From Acidimicrobiia bacterium (GTDB lineage: Bacteria; Actinomycetota; Acidimicrobiia; Spongiisociales; UBA5794), in assembly GCA_041393965.1 (NCBI GenBank), contig JAWKJB010000001.1, positions 372,001-436,000 on the forward strand: DNA of 64,000 bases, in the 5' to 3' direction. The position numbers and the translations under genes were made by a program. Numbering within the stretch: the stretch's first letter is position 1; every line of letters begins with the position of its first letter. Of this stretch, positions 43,562 to 52,638 are shown in pieces. The notes under the pieces were generated by a model, which was not told the origin of the DNA, did no database searches, and worked only from the letters and a program-made list of their open reading frames with translations.

Positions 43562-44709
43562 CAGGGCCTCCACCCCTTGGTGAGCGCGGTGAAGATCATC
43601 TCGCGTTGCACCTCGTTGGCGCCCTCCCCGTATTCGATGATCTTGCAATCCCGGTAGTACCGCTGCACGGGGCTCTCCATCATGTATCCCTGCGCCCCGT
43701 GGAGGTGCATGGCTCGTTCGGCGAGCCAGGTCGTGGTCTCCGAGGCCACCAGCTTGGCGATCGATGCTTCGGTGTCGTAGGGGCTGCCCGCGTCGAGCAT
43801 CCCAGCCGCGTCATAGACGAGGTTCCGGGACGCGACGAGTCGGGCGGCCATGTCGGCGAGGGTGAACCGCACCGCCTGCAGTTCGGACATGGGACCACCA
43901 AACTGCTCCCGCGTCCGGGTGTGGCTGACCGCCGCGTCAAGGGCGGCTCGTCCGATACCGAGGGCGAGTGTCGCCCCAAAGATTCGACCTTGGGAGAGCA
44001 CGGGAAGACACTGGCGGAATCCCTCGTCCACCCGTCCGACGAGCCGACTCGACGGCACCTTCACATCGTCGAAGTGGAGCTCGCCGAGCTTCGAAGGGTC
44101 CATGCCGAGTTTGTCCATCTCGGTGCGGGTGAGACCCGGTGTGTCGCCGTCGACAGCAAACACCGAGATCCCGGCAAGCGATCCGGGCTCACCAGAAGTT
44201 CTCGCCACAACGAGGATCAGGTCGGCGATCGTGCCGTTCGTGATGTAGAGCTTGGAGCCGTTCAGGGTGAAGGTGTCGCCGGTCGTCTTTGCGGCAAGCC
44301 GGACGCGTGTGACATCGGCCCCTGAATCGGGTTCAGCGTACGCCCACGCGCCGATGGTGCTGCCCGTCAACACTCCGGGAAGGGCCGAGTTGCGCAGCTC
44401 GTCTGATGCGACGAGTGCAAGGGCCCCGCCAGCGAGGACGGCGTGGACATAGATGCCGAGAGCCACCCCGGCAGAGGCGACCGACAGCTCCTCGAACAGG
44501 ATGCACCGCTCGACCGCACCTCCCCCAGATCCCCCGGCCTCTTCCGGAATGCCGATACCAAGCCAGCCGAGATCGCCAAGACGCTTGAACAACTCGACGG
44601 GGTAGCGATCGGCGAGTTCCCATTCCCGAACATGCGGCGCGATCTCCGATGCGACGAACCGCTCGACCTCATCCCGGAACGCCGTCTGGTCGGAGGTCAG
44701 TTCACGCAC
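43561..44709 (-). CDS. acyl-CoA dehydrogenase (second of the operon)
   Basis: 382 residues from GTG at 44709, which lies within the end of the enoyl-CoA hydratase gene (8-nt overlap). AWAYAEPDSGADVTRV, NGSKLYITNG and the terminal HGAQGYMMESPVQRYYRDCKIIEYGEGANEVQR are complete. The YGEGANE segment holds the usual catalytic Glu. It is typical of short/branched-chain acyl-CoA dehydrogenases. Confidence 0.92.
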   Translation of the reverse strand: MRELTSDQTAFRDEVERFVASEIAPHVREWELADRYPVELFKRLGDLGWLGIGIPEEAGGSGGGAVERCILFEELSVASAGVALGIYVHAVLAGGALALVASDELRNSALPGVLTGSTIGAWAYAEPDSGADVTRVRLAAKTTGDTFTLNGSKLYITNGTIADLILVVARTSGEPGSLAGISVFAVDGDTPGLTRTEMDKLGMDPSKLGELHFDDVKVPSSRLVGRVDEGFRQCLPVLSQGRIFGATLALGIGRAALDAAVSHTRTREQFGGPMSELQAVRFTLADMAARLVASRNLVYDAAGMLDAGSPYDTEASIAKLVASETTTWLAERAMHLHGAQGYMMESPVQRYYRDCKIIEYGEGANEVQREMIFTALTKGWRP

Positions 44710-45478
44710 CGGTGAACTCCGGTGTCCGCTTCTGTTGAAACGCAGCAACACCTTCGCGATGGTCAGCCGTCTGGAGACACTGAACCTGCGCGAAGATCTC
44801 AAATTCGAATTCGTCCGCCATGTCGACTCCGAGGGATCGATGGATCGCCCGCTTCGTCCAGGCGTGCGCGATCGGTGGTCCCGATCCGATCCGAGCGGCC
44901 CACTTGGCCACCTCGGCGGCATGGTCGGCCGGTTCAACGACGCGATGAACCAGAGCCATGTCCAACGCCTCATCAGCGTCGAAGAGACGGCCGGTGAACA
45001 TGAGCTCTTGTGCCTTGCCGAGGCCCACATACCGCGGAAGGAACCAGCCAGCGGACATGTCGCACCCGGCGAGCCCGATTCTTGTGAACGGGGCGCCGAG
45101 GCGGATCCCTCGTGCAGCAATCCGGAAATCGCACGCCATGGCAAGCCCGAGACCGCCCCCGACGGTGTCACCGTGGAGCGACGCGATGACCGGCTTGTCC
45201 ATTGTTACGATCGCGTGGATGGGATCGAGGTAGTGCCGCACGATCTCCTCCCATTCCTTGGCAGGCCGCGGCTCCATCTCGCCCTGATCGGCCCCGGCAC
45301 AGAACACCTTGCCGTTGCCTGCAAGTACGACGACCGCGGCATCTGACGCCGCCGCCTGTTCGAGCCGTTCCACGAGAAGACCTACCGTGGGGATCGCGAG
45401 CGTGTTGAGCCGGTCGGGCCGGTTCAGGGTGACGGTGGCGATTCCGTCGGCTTCGTCAAAGAGGACATCTGACTCCAT
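44702..45478 (-). CDS. enoyl-CoA hydratase/isomerase family protein
   Basis: 258 residues of the crotonase fold: ATVTLNRPDRLNTLA, NGKVFCAGADQGEM (oxyanion) and HGDTVGGGLGLAMACDFRIAA. The catalytic segment reads GAPFTRIGLAGCDMSAGWFL, with the C-terminal KRTPEFTGA typical of hydratases. It lies between the dehydrogenase and alcohol dehydrogenase genes, overlapping the former by 8 nt. Confidence 0.9.
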   Translation of the reverse strand: MESDVLFDEADGIATVTLNRPDRLNTLAIPTVGLLVERLEQAAASDAAVVVLAGNGKVFCAGADQGEMEPRPAKEWEEIVRHYLDPIHAIVTMDKPVIASLHGDTVGGGLGLAMACDFRIAARGIRLGAPFTRIGLAGCDMSAGWFLPRYVGLGKAQELMFTGRLFDADEALDMALVHRVVEPADHAAEVAKWAARIGSGPPIAHAWTKRAIHRSLGVDMADEFEFEIFAQVQCLQTADHREGVAAFQQKRTPEFTGA

Positions 45479-45487
45479 GTTGCTACC

Positions 45488-46501
45488 TCACCTGTGTTGG
45501 ACCATGACGGTGCGCCCCGGCGTCGGGGCATGTTCGAAAACTCCGGGAACCTCGTCGAGTGTGATCGTTCGAGATATCGCATGTGTGACATCGAGCCGTT
45601 CCGACGCAATGAGATCGAGGACCGTCCTGATTTCAGCGAGCGTCGAACCGAACGATCCGCTGACGGAGTTCTCCCCCGCCACGAAGCGGATGAGCGACGG
45701 GAGACGAGGGTGGTCGTGGCCCACACCGACGATCACCAACCTTCCCCCTGGCGCCAACGAAGCCGCACCGAGTTCCACGGACTCGGCCCGACCAACACAC
45801 TCAACGACGAGAGAAGGGCCGCCTGAGCGTTCAAAGATGGACTTGGAACCGTCACCGGAGGCCGGATCGACCACATCGTCCGCTCCGACGGCAAGCGCCG
45901 CATCTCTCGCATCGGGTGACGGATCGACCGCAACGATTCGTCTGGCTCCCGCCATGCGGGCGATCGCGATCGCCTGGAGCCCGAGCCCCCCAGCGCCGAC
46001 GACCACGACGATCTCACCTGCCCTGATCTTGCCGATCGACACCAGAGCGTGATAGGGCGTTGCGATGGCGTCAGGCACGATCGCGGCGACTTCGTCCGAC
46101 ACCTCGTCCGGAATCGGAATCAGGATCTGGTGTGGGATTGCGACGAGTTCGGCGAAACCCCCCTGGCGGTTCATGCCGAGAACCTCCGGACGACGACAGC
46201 GATGCTCGTTTCCCTCGAGGCACGCTCGGCAGGCACCACATGTGACCTGGCCGTAGGAAAGGACACGGTCACCAACGACAACTCCATCGACACCGGTGCC
46301 AACGGCGGTCACGACACCGGCAATCTCGTGACCGGGTACCGTCCCTGCGGCCACTCCGAGTTCGCCTGCGACGATGTGGCGATCCGTTCCGCAGATCCCG
46401 GCAGCTCGTACCTCGAGCATGACCTCGCCCGGGGCGAGATCGGGATCAGGGACGGTATCGATCCTCAGATCGTTGGCTCCGTGGAAGACGACAGCGCGCA
46501 T
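45488..46501 (-). CDS. zinc-dependent medium-chain alcohol dehydrogenase
   Basis: 337 residues. The catalytic zinc ligands appear as ICGTDRH (Cys) and GHEIAG (His-Glu). Structural zinc cysteines lie in CGACRACLEGNEHRC (four Cys). The NAD(P) motif is VGAGGLGLQAIAIARMAGA. It oxidises or reduces an alcohol or hydroxyacyl intermediate, and is separated from the hydratase gene by 9 nt. Confidence 0.9.
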   Translation of the reverse strand: MRAVVFHGANDLRIDTVPDPDLAPGEVMLEVRAAGICGTDRHIVAGELGVAAGTVPGHEIAGVVTAVGTGVDGVVVGDRVLSYGQVTCGACRACLEGNEHRCRRPEVLGMNRQGGFAELVAIPHQILIPIPDEVSDEVAAIVPDAIATPYHALVSIGKIRAGEIVVVVGAGGLGLQAIAIARMAGARRIVAVDPSPDARDAALAVGADDVVDPASGDGSKSIFERSGGPSLVVECVGRAESVELGAASLAPGGRLVIVGVGHDHPRLPSLIRFVAGENSVSGSFGSTLAEIRTVLDLIASERLDVTHAISRTITLDEVPGVFEHAPTPGRTVMVQHR

Positions 46502-46505
46502 CTCC

Positions 46506-47357
46506 CTACGCGCCTATCCCGAAGACCTGTGCGGCATTGTCGCGGAGGATCTTGCGTGTTGCCTCATCTGAGAAACCGGCGTCATACACATCATCGACAC
46601 ACGAGAACGGCAGCAGGGGATAGTCGGTACCCCACAGCATCTTGTCCCGGCCACGCCCACCGGCGAACCGCTTCAGGGAATCGGACCAGTATCGAGCGGG
46701 GCGCGCCGACGACTCGATGTAGACATTCGGATGCTTCCAGGCGAGGATCATCATCTCTTCGACCCATGGATCCCCGTTGTGGGTCCCGATCAGCTTCAAC
46801 TCGGGGAAGGTGAGCGCGACCTCATCCAGGTAGATGGGTCGACCGCATTCCGACGGCAGCAGCGGACCGGTGTGCCCGACCTGGATTGCGAGAGGAATGT
46901 CGTATTCGACACATGCGACATAGAACGGCCAGTACATCCGGTTCGTTGGAGGGGGCGCCGTCGTGCGCCCGTCACCGTATTGATATGGCTCGAGCCGAAA
47001 CACGCGCATGTCGAGTTCTTCGACACACCGGCGGAACTCACGCATCGCAGGCATGGGATCCCTGATGTCGACGGTGAAGGACCCGACGAACCGGTCGGGT
47101 GCTTCGCGCACATAGGTAGCCGTTTCATCGTTCGTGACGACCCATGTGTCGAGAAACTTGAATGCAGATGCGACTCCGATCTCGACACCTGCCTCGTCCA
47201 TCTCGGCAATCACCTCGTCGAGCGTGAAGCCCTTCCGGAACCGCTCCTCGACGCCGTACTTGCGGAAGATGTGCCAGAACGAGTCCGGCCATCGGTCGGC
47301 AGTGGCCGGCGAACAGATCGTCATCCATGCATCGATCGCACCCACTCGTTGCGTCAC
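46506..47357 (-). CDS. amidohydrolase-superfamily protein (amidohydrolase 2) lacking HxH
   Basis: 283 residues. GTG at 47357 has an excellent AAGGAGAGG site, better than the GTG at 47381. The TIM-barrel motifs QVGHTG (metal His), LIGTHNGDPW (second His) and WGTDYPLLPFS (metal Asp) are present. The HxH normally on strand 1 is replaced by IDAWMTI, as in other subgroups of this family that act as non-classical decarboxylases or hydrolases. Reaction unknown. It sits between the dehydrogenase and alcohol dehydrogenase genes. Confidence 0.85.
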   Translation of the reverse strand: MTQRVGAIDAWMTICSPATADRWPDSFWHIFRKYGVEERFRKGFTLDEVIAEMDEAGVEIGVASAFKFLDTWVVTNDETATYVREAPDRFVGSFTVDIRDPMPAMREFRRCVEELDMRVFRLEPYQYGDGRTTAPPPTNRMYWPFYVACVEYDIPLAIQVGHTGPLLPSECGRPIYLDEVALTFPELKLIGTHNGDPWVEEMMILAWKHPNVYIESSARPARYWSDSLKRFAGGRGRDKMLWGTDYPLLPFSCVDDVYDAGFSDEATRKILRDNAAQVFGIGA

Positions 47358-47377
47358 TCGCCTCTCCTTCCTTTCGC

Positions 47378-48535
47378 TCACATCAGTGCCCTTGCAATGA
47401 TCTCTCGCTGGATCTCGGAGGTCCCAGCTCCGATGGAGAAGCCGGCAACATCGCGGTAGTACCGGGGAATCGGCGACTCCTCCATCTGTCCGAAGCCTCC
47501 GTGGAGTTGAAGAACCTCAGAAGCGACGAAACGAACCGCATCTGCGGCGTGCAGCTTGGCCATCGAGACGGCGATCTCACCGGATGGATGGTGCTCGTCG
47601 AGCAGATAGGCCGCCTGATGGGTGAGGAGGCGAGTCGCCTCGAGCCGTGTCGCCATTTCGGTGAATCGGTGGCGCCATGTCTGGAATCCGTCCAAGGTCG
47701 AACCGAAGGCTCGCCTTGTGGAGGCGTACGCGAGGCCGAGCTCGATGAGTCTTTCCATGATCCCAACGGCGAACGCGGCGATCACCAAGCGCTCACCTGC
47801 GAAGTGGGCGAGGATGTACCGCATACCCATTCCTTCTGCTCCGATGAGATTCCCGACCGGAATGCGGCACTCGTCGAAGAACAGCTCGGCCGTGTCGGAG
47901 GCTCGGGCACCGAGCTTGTCGAGCCTTCTCCCGACCTCGAACCCAGCCGTGGCGGTCGGAAAAACGACAACGGACACACCGCGGGGCCCTTGATCTCCGG
48001 TTCGGACGGCGAGCGTGATGAAGTCTGCTCGCGTCCCGTTCGAGATGAAGGTCTTCTGACCCGAGATCACATAGGCGTCCCCGTCACGGACCGCACGGGT
48101 CGTGATGGCGGCCACATCGGATCCTGCGGCCGGTTCGGTCACACCGATCGCACCGATGAGCTCCCCTCGAATCGCCGGGCCGAGGTAGGTGGCCTTGAGC
48201 TCATCGGATCCCTCGTCGGCGAGCACCGAAAGGGCGAACTCCGACTGCGCCATGAGCCCAACCGCGGTGCCAACGGTGTCGCCCTTCGCGAGTTCCTCGC
48301 ACAGCACGCAGGTGGCCAGATAGCTGCCCTCACCCCCGCCCCAAGCAGCGTCGTAGCGAAGGCCGATGAGACCCGCCCTTCCAGCCTCGCCATACAGCTC
48401 CCTCGGGAACTCACCTGCTGCTTCCCACGCGTCGGCATTGGGGCGAATCTCCCTTTCGACGAAGGAAGCGACCGTGCGGCGGAAGGCGTCCAGGTCGGCA
48501 TCAAGGTAGCGAGATGGTTGGCGGGGGTACGCCAT
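47378..48535 (-). CDS. acyl-CoA dehydrogenase (first of the operon)
   Basis: 385 residues. GAIGVTEPAAGSDVAAI, SGQKTFISNGTRAD and the C-terminal LHGGFGQMEESPIPRYYRDVAGFSIGAGTSEIQR mark a complete enzyme. The GAGTSE glutamate is the usual catalytic region. It is the promoter-proximal gene of the minus-strand operon that runs through the amidohydrolase, alcohol dehydrogenase, hydratase and two further dehydrogenases. The perfect inverted repeat at 48591-48625 lies 56-90 bp upstream of its start. Confidence 0.92.
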   Translation of the reverse strand: MAYPRQPSRYLDADLDAFRRTVASFVEREIRPNADAWEAAGEFPRELYGEAGRAGLIGLRYDAAWGGGEGSYLATCVLCEELAKGDTVGTAVGLMAQSEFALSVLADEGSDELKATYLGPAIRGELIGAIGVTEPAAGSDVAAITTRAVRDGDAYVISGQKTFISNGTRADFITLAVRTGDQGPRGVSVVVFPTATAGFEVGRRLDKLGARASDTAELFFDECRIPVGNLIGAEGMGMRYILAHFAGERLVIAAFAVGIMERLIELGLAYASTRRAFGSTLDGFQTWRHRFTEMATRLEATRLLTHQAAYLLDEHHPSGEIAVSMAKLHAADAVRFVASEVLQLHGGFGQMEESPIPRYYRDVAGFSIGAGTSEIQREIIARALM

Positions 48536-48590
48536 CGCGATCCTTCCGGACGGTCTTGCGGGACGACCCGTGCCGGGACGCCCCTCACTG

Positions 48591-48625
48591 GACGACTGAC
48601 TATCTGAGGATATCAGTCAGTCGTC
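48591..48625. promoter_or_regulatory. perfect 11-bp inverted repeat, likely operator
   Basis: GACGACTGACT (48591-48601) and AGTCAGTCGTC (48615-48625) are exact reverse complements around a 13-nt spacer. The right arm overlaps the last codons and stop of the acyl-CoA ligase gene, and the left arm precedes the dehydrogenase operon. No U-run follows on the minus strand, so an operator for a TetR-type dimer is more likely than a terminator. Confidence 0.55.
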
Positions 48626-50170
48626 GTCTATTCCAACTGGTTGAGCCGACGCATCAGCGTCCTGGCGGAGGACGCGCTTGAGGACTTTGCCTGCCGGCGT
48701 CCGCGGCAGGGGCTGATCGGTCACGATGAGCCTCCTTGGAATCTTGTATCGCCCGAGCCTGCCCTCGCAACGCGCTACAACCTCTTCGAGGGTGAGGTCG
48801 TGACCCTCGATGGGGCGAGCAACAACGCATACGGCTTCTCCCCATTCGGGATGTGGCACGCCGATGACGGTGGCTTCGGCGATGGTCGGCATGGCGGCAA
48901 GCACATTCTCGATTTCGGCGGGGTAGATGTTCTCCCCACCGGAGATGATCATGTCCTTCTTGCGGTCGACGACGAACAGATATCCGTCTTCGTCGACCCG
49001 GCCGAGGTCACCGGTGTGCAGCCAGCCGTCCTCGAGAGCAGCTGCCGTCGCCGCGGGATCCTTCCAGTAGCCGACCATGACATGGGGTCCGCTGATGATG
49101 ATCTCACCCACCTCGTCGGGGGCGACATCGTTGCCATCAGAATCCACGACTCGGATATCCGTGTGGAACATCGGCAGTCCGGTGGATCCCACCTTGTCGA
49201 GAGCCTGCTCCGCTCCGAGGACTGCTGCCCCTCCCGTGCACTCGGTGAGTCCGTAGACCTGCTGGATGGCGATACCGCGCCCTGCCCAGGCCTCGATCAG
49301 GGGCACCGGGACTGGTGCGGTACCACACAGCGCCCATCGGACCGATGCCAGGTCGTATCGGTCGAAGTCCGGCACATGAAGCATGAAGTTGAGCATGGCG
49401 GGTACCGCAAGGAACGAGTCGATTCGCTGCTCCTCGATCGATTCGAGGAAGGCGACGGGGTCGAACGCTTGCATGAGCACCGTGGTCGCCCCGACATGGG
49501 TATTGATCACCGCGTAGATAAGGGCACCGATGTGGAACAGGGGAAGTGCCACGAGCACCCGATCGTTGCGACGCCAGTCAAGGCTGAATGTGACCGTGCA
49601 CGAGTCATAGAAGAGGTTGTTGTGGCTCAGCACCGCTCCTTTGGCACGGCCCGTGGTGCCCGCGGTGAACATGATGACGACCGGATCATCACCACCGGCT
49701 TCGATCTTCGGCTCATTCGGTTCGTGGCTTTCGATCAGCGCCTCATAGCGATGGTCTCCACCGGAGGCCTCTTCACCGACGACCACCCGGATTCCGACCG
49801 TCGTCTCGGCGCACACCACTTGTGCGGTGTCACGATGCTCGGACCCGTAGACGAGTGCTGACAAACCAGCGTCACTCGCAACAGGGACAACCTCAGGAGG
49901 AGCGAGACGCCAATTGAGCGGAACGATGACGGCGCCGATCTTCGCGAGACCGAAGAAGGACTCGAGGAATTCGGGCGAGTTCCCGAGCAGGAGGCCGACC
50001 CGGTCGCCTTGACGCAACCCGTGGTCGCGGAAGGCGTTGGCGACACGATTCGCACGCTCGTTCAATGCTCGGTAGGCGACCGGCCGGCCGTCGAACACCA
50101 ACCCGACCATCGTCGGATCGAGGAGAGCTCGCTTGGTGAGAAAGGAACCGATATTCGTGCGCATTTCCAT
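48617..50170 (-). CDS. acyl-CoA synthetase (AMP-forming, medium-chain/FadK-like)
   Basis: 517 residues. The P-loop is IMFTAGTTGRAKG (near residue 175), followed by QVYGLTECTGG, LHTGDLGRVDEDG and VDRKKDMIISGGENIYPAEIE with the C-terminal PRTPAGKVLKR lysine. It activates a carboxylic acid to its CoA ester. It is divergent from the TetR gene at 50256, with an inverted repeat between them, and upstream of the dehydrogenase operon on the same strand. It probably performs the entry step of that pathway. Confidence 0.92.
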   Translation of the reverse strand: MEMRTNIGSFLTKRALLDPTMVGLVFDGRPVAYRALNERANRVANAFRDHGLRQGDRVGLLLGNSPEFLESFFGLAKIGAVIVPLNWRLAPPEVVPVASDAGLSALVYGSEHRDTAQVVCAETTVGIRVVVGEEASGGDHRYEALIESHEPNEPKIEAGGDDPVVIMFTAGTTGRAKGAVLSHNNLFYDSCTVTFSLDWRRNDRVLVALPLFHIGALIYAVINTHVGATTVLMQAFDPVAFLESIEEQRIDSFLAVPAMLNFMLHVPDFDRYDLASVRWALCGTAPVPVPLIEAWAGRGIAIQQVYGLTECTGGAAVLGAEQALDKVGSTGLPMFHTDIRVVDSDGNDVAPDEVGEIIISGPHVMVGYWKDPAATAAALEDGWLHTGDLGRVDEDGYLFVVDRKKDMIISGGENIYPAEIENVLAAMPTIAEATVIGVPHPEWGEAVCVVARPIEGHDLTLEEVVARCEGRLGRYKIPRRLIVTDQPLPRTPAGKVLKRVLRQDADASAQPVGIDDD

Positions 50171-50209
50171 ACTCTCCGTTGTCAGGTCCGGGAAACGATC
50201 CCTTGACCT

Positions 50210-50234
50210 GTGACCAAGTTAGGATTCCGGTCAC
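50210..50234. promoter_or_regulatory. inverted repeat GTGACC-N13-GGTCAC
   Basis: Arms GTGACC (50210-50215) and GGTCAC (50229-50234) are exact reverse complements, 13 nt apart, in the 85-bp gap between the divergent ligase and TetR genes. The spacing is the same as in the 48591-48625 repeat, though the arm sequences differ. A candidate autoregulatory site for the TetR at 50256. Confidence 0.45.
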
Positions 50235-50255
50235 CCCGCTGCAAGTCGAGCCCAC

Positions 50256-50855
50256 ATGACGACAACGGTCAGGGAACAACTCATCGAAGCCGCCGAAGGA
50301 CAGTTCCGTCGGTTCGGTTACCGCCGCACGACCATTGACGATGTGACCAGGGTCGCCGAGGTCGGCAAGGGCAGCTTCTACTTGCATTTCCCCTCCAAGG
50401 AAGCTGCCTACATGGCCGTCGTCGAAGCGTCACTCGAGCGATTCCTCGCCGAGGCCGACGCCGCCCTCCACCAGCCCGGTTCGGTTCCACGGCGCCTCCG
50501 CACCCTGGTGGCCGTGACCGCCGAACACTATGGCAAGGACGAACTGCTGCGTGCATCCCTCTTCGGGGAGGCTGCGCTCGTCGACGGAACCGTGGCACGC
50601 GAAGCCGCCGACATCCAGCGCAGCCGCATCCGCGCCCTGCTCGCAGAAGTGCTCACGCAGGGGATCGAGGACGGATCCATCCGAGCCGATCTCGATGTGG
50701 AGGCGACCGCGGCGGTGCTCTTCGAGATCGGTTGGGCGATCGTGCGATCCGAACTCGACGACACTGCCGAGCTCCCCCTCGTCGTCGCTCTCGACACGCT
50801 CAACGACATCGTCGGGATGGGCCTCGTCGCCCGCTCACCGGCCGCCAAGCCATGA
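50256..50855 (+). CDS. TetR-family transcriptional regulator
   Basis: 199 residues. The HTH (LIEAAEGQFRRFGYRRTT, then DVTRVAEVGKGSFYLHFPSKE) is followed by a TetR C-terminal ligand domain with ALVDGTVAREAADIQRSR. The gene overlaps the thioesterase gene by 4 nt and is divergent from the ligase, consistent with repressing one or both. Many TetR regulators in such positions bind acyl-CoA. Confidence 0.9.
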   Translation: MTTTVREQLIEAAEGQFRRFGYRRTTIDDVTRVAEVGKGSFYLHFPSKEAAYMAVVEASLERFLAEADAALHQPGSVPRRLRTLVAVTAEHYGKDELLRASLFGEAALVDGTVAREAADIQRSRIRALLAEVLTQGIEDGSIRADLDVEATAAVLFEIGWAIVRSELDDTAELPLVVALDTLNDIVGMGLVARSPAAKP

Positions 50856-51322
50856 GTCGACGCATTCCGAACCACGACGATCCCCAAACCGTCACCGACA
50901 TGATCCACACGGCGATGCAGCGCGTCCCATTCGGTCAATGGCTCGGTCTCGAACTCACCCATCTCACAACCGAACGGGTCCATGTCGGGCTCAAGATGCG
51001 CGACGAGTTCGTTGGCAACCCGGCGAGGAACATCCTCCATGGCGGCATCATCTCGGCTGTGCTCGATACGGTTGGTGGTTTCGCTGCTCTGCTGGGGGTT
51101 GTTGCGCAGGGTCGGAACAGCAATGGGTCGGACGAGGTCTCACCGTGGCTCAGTACGATCGATCTGCGCACCGACTTCTTGCGCCCCGGTACCGGCGACG
51201 CGTTCACCGCCGAGGCATATCCGTTGCGGGTGGGGAACCGCCTTGCGGTCACCCGGATGGAGCTCCACAACGACGCGGAGACCCTCATTGCTGTCGGCAC
51301 CGGTACCTACATCATTCCCTAG
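50852..51322 (+). CDS. hotdog-fold thioesterase (PaaI-like)
   Basis: 156 residues. GNPARNILHGGIISAVLDTVGG is the PaaI/YiiD-type hotdog helix with catalytic Asp region, and DLRTDFLRPGTGDAF follows in the second strand set. It hydrolyses acyl-CoA or acyl-like thioesters and is coupled to the TetR gene (ATGA). Its last 11 bases overlap the 3' end of the opposing methyltransferase gene. Confidence 0.88.
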   Translation: MSRRIPNHDDPQTVTDMIHTAMQRVPFGQWLGLELTHLTTERVHVGLKMRDEFVGNPARNILHGGIISAVLDTVGGFAALLGVVAQGRNSNGSDEVSPWLSTIDLRTDFLRPGTGDAFTAEAYPLRVGNRLAVTRMELHNDAETLIAVGTGTYIIP

Positions 51323-52034
51323 TTGACTGCCGCTTGGGGAAAGCGCGCTTCTCGTCCGCGTCACCGACGAGGGACACAAACCGCACCGGACCGAAATCCT
51401 CCCTGTTGAAGGTGTCTCCATCGCGGCGTATCCGGAGAAGGCGTTGCTGGCGTGAAGTGGGCCCGACCGGTATCACGCGGCGTCCGCCATCGATGAGTTG
51501 TTCCAGCAGTGCCTCGGGTATCTGCACGGCCCCGGCAGTCACCACGATGGCATCGAATGGCGCCGCGTCAGGATATCCGAGGGTGCCGTCGCCCCAGACC
51601 ACATGCGCATTGTGATAGCCGAGTTCCTCGAGCATTCGGCGGGCATTGTCAGCCAATGCCCTGTGGCGCTCGATCGTCCACACCTCTGCGGCAATCCGGC
51701 TCAGGACTGCAGCGCCGTACCCTGATCCCGCGCCGACCTCGAGCACCCGATCTCTGGGCCCGACCTCCGCCGCTTCTGCCATCAACGCCACGATGTATGG
51801 CTGTGAGATCGTCTGTTCCTCAGCGATGGGAAGAGGATGGTTCTCGTATGCGAACTCGGCCAATTCGGAGGGAATGAAGCGCTCCCGTGGGACGGTCCTC
51901 ATCGCCCGCAGCACATCGGGATCGGACACACCGCGGCTTGCGATGTCTCGTGCGACCATCCGCGCACGCGCCCGGGTGAAAACCGATCCCTCGTCGGAAG
52001 CCTGACCTTCTCCTCGTTTCGGATCCCGGTTCAT
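51312..52034 (-). CDS. pcm: protein-L-isoaspartate O-methyltransferase
   Basis: About 240 residues from ATG at 52034. It methylates L-isoaspartyl residues to start repair of damaged proteins. The sequence shows VPRERFIPSELAEFAYENHPLPI and EEQTISQPYIVALM, then the SAM motif I VLEVGAGSGYGAAVLS. Catalytic-region landmarks GGRRVIPVG follow. The 3' end overlaps the thioesterase gene by 11 nt on the opposite strand, an uncommon convergent overlap. Confidence 0.9.
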   Translation of the reverse strand: MNRDPKRGEGQASDEGSVFTRARARMVARDIASRGVSDPDVLRAMRTVPRERFIPSELAEFAYENHPLPIAEEQTISQPYIVALMAEAAEVGPRDRVLEVGAGSGYGAAVLSRIAAEVWTIERHRALADNARRMLEELGYHNAHVVWGDGTLGYPDAAPFDAIVVTAGAVQIPEALLEQLIDGGRRVIPVGPTSRQQRLLRIRRDGDTFNREDFGPVRFVSLVGDADEKRAFPKRQSTRE

Positions 52035-52146
52035 CACTGCTTCATCCGTATCGTCACTGTACCGCCTCTCGACCGGGCCTGAGACCGGGTACCATGAAAC
52101 AGAGGAAGGTGTGTCCTCGGCCACATCCCGGAAAGAGGTGCCAGAC

Positions 52147-52575
52147 ATGGTCGTTGTGGTAGGTGTCGATGAGTCCCCTGTTTCGGTGACGGTGCTCGCA
52201 CGCGGCATCCAGGAAGCGAGGTGGCGAGGTACCGATGTGCATGTGGTGCATGTCTTGCAAGCTCCGGTGACCTATGGAGAGTTCCCACTTGACATGGCCG
52301 CGTTCGCCGAGGCACAACGGAATGCGGTGTGGCGGTCCCTCGAGTCGACCATCGCCGGGGCCGATATCTCGATTGAACGCGTCGACCTGGGCGGCTACCC
52401 GCCCGATGTCTTGGTGCGGTATGCCTCTGAACACGCGGCGGAACTCCTGGTTGTGGGGACCCGCGGCCGGGGCTCTTTCACCTCTCTGCTCCTTGGCAGT
52501 ACGAGTCAACGAGCGATTCATCTCGCCGAATGCGATGTGCTCGTCGTCAAGCCGGAGCAACCGCCCGAGCAGTAG
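52147..52575 (+). CDS. universal stress protein (UspA family)
   Basis: 142 residues. ATG at 52147 follows AGAGGTG. It starts VVVVGVDESPVS and ends with the ATP-binding G-2x-G-9x-G(S/T) motif in GTRGRGSFTSLLLGSTS, followed by AECDVLVVKPE. This is a single-domain, ATP-binding class of Usp protein induced under stress in many bacteria. It is divergent from the methyltransferase gene. Confidence 0.9.
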   Translation: MVVVVGVDESPVSVTVLARGIQEARWRGTDVHVVHVLQAPVTYGEFPLDMAAFAEAQRNAVWRSLESTIAGADISIERVDLGGYPPDVLVRYASEHAAELLVVGTRGRGSFTSLLLGSTSQRAIHLAECDVLVVKPEQPPEQ

Positions 52576-52602
52576 GGACCGGTCCACCGACCCCGATGGC
52601 CC

Positions 52603-52638
52603 ACTCGGAACGGCCTACCCGGAACGGCCTACTCGGAA
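52603..52638. repeat. 14-nt direct repeats at the dcd 3' end
   Basis: ACTCGGAACGGCCT (52603-52616), ACCCGGAACGGCCT (52617-52630) and ACTCGGAA (52631-52638) in tandem. Fourteen is twice seven, the unit of the larger arrays in this region. The last unit extends into the coding end of dcd (stop 52629-52631), so the C-terminal residues may have arisen from repeat expansion. Confidence 0.7.
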
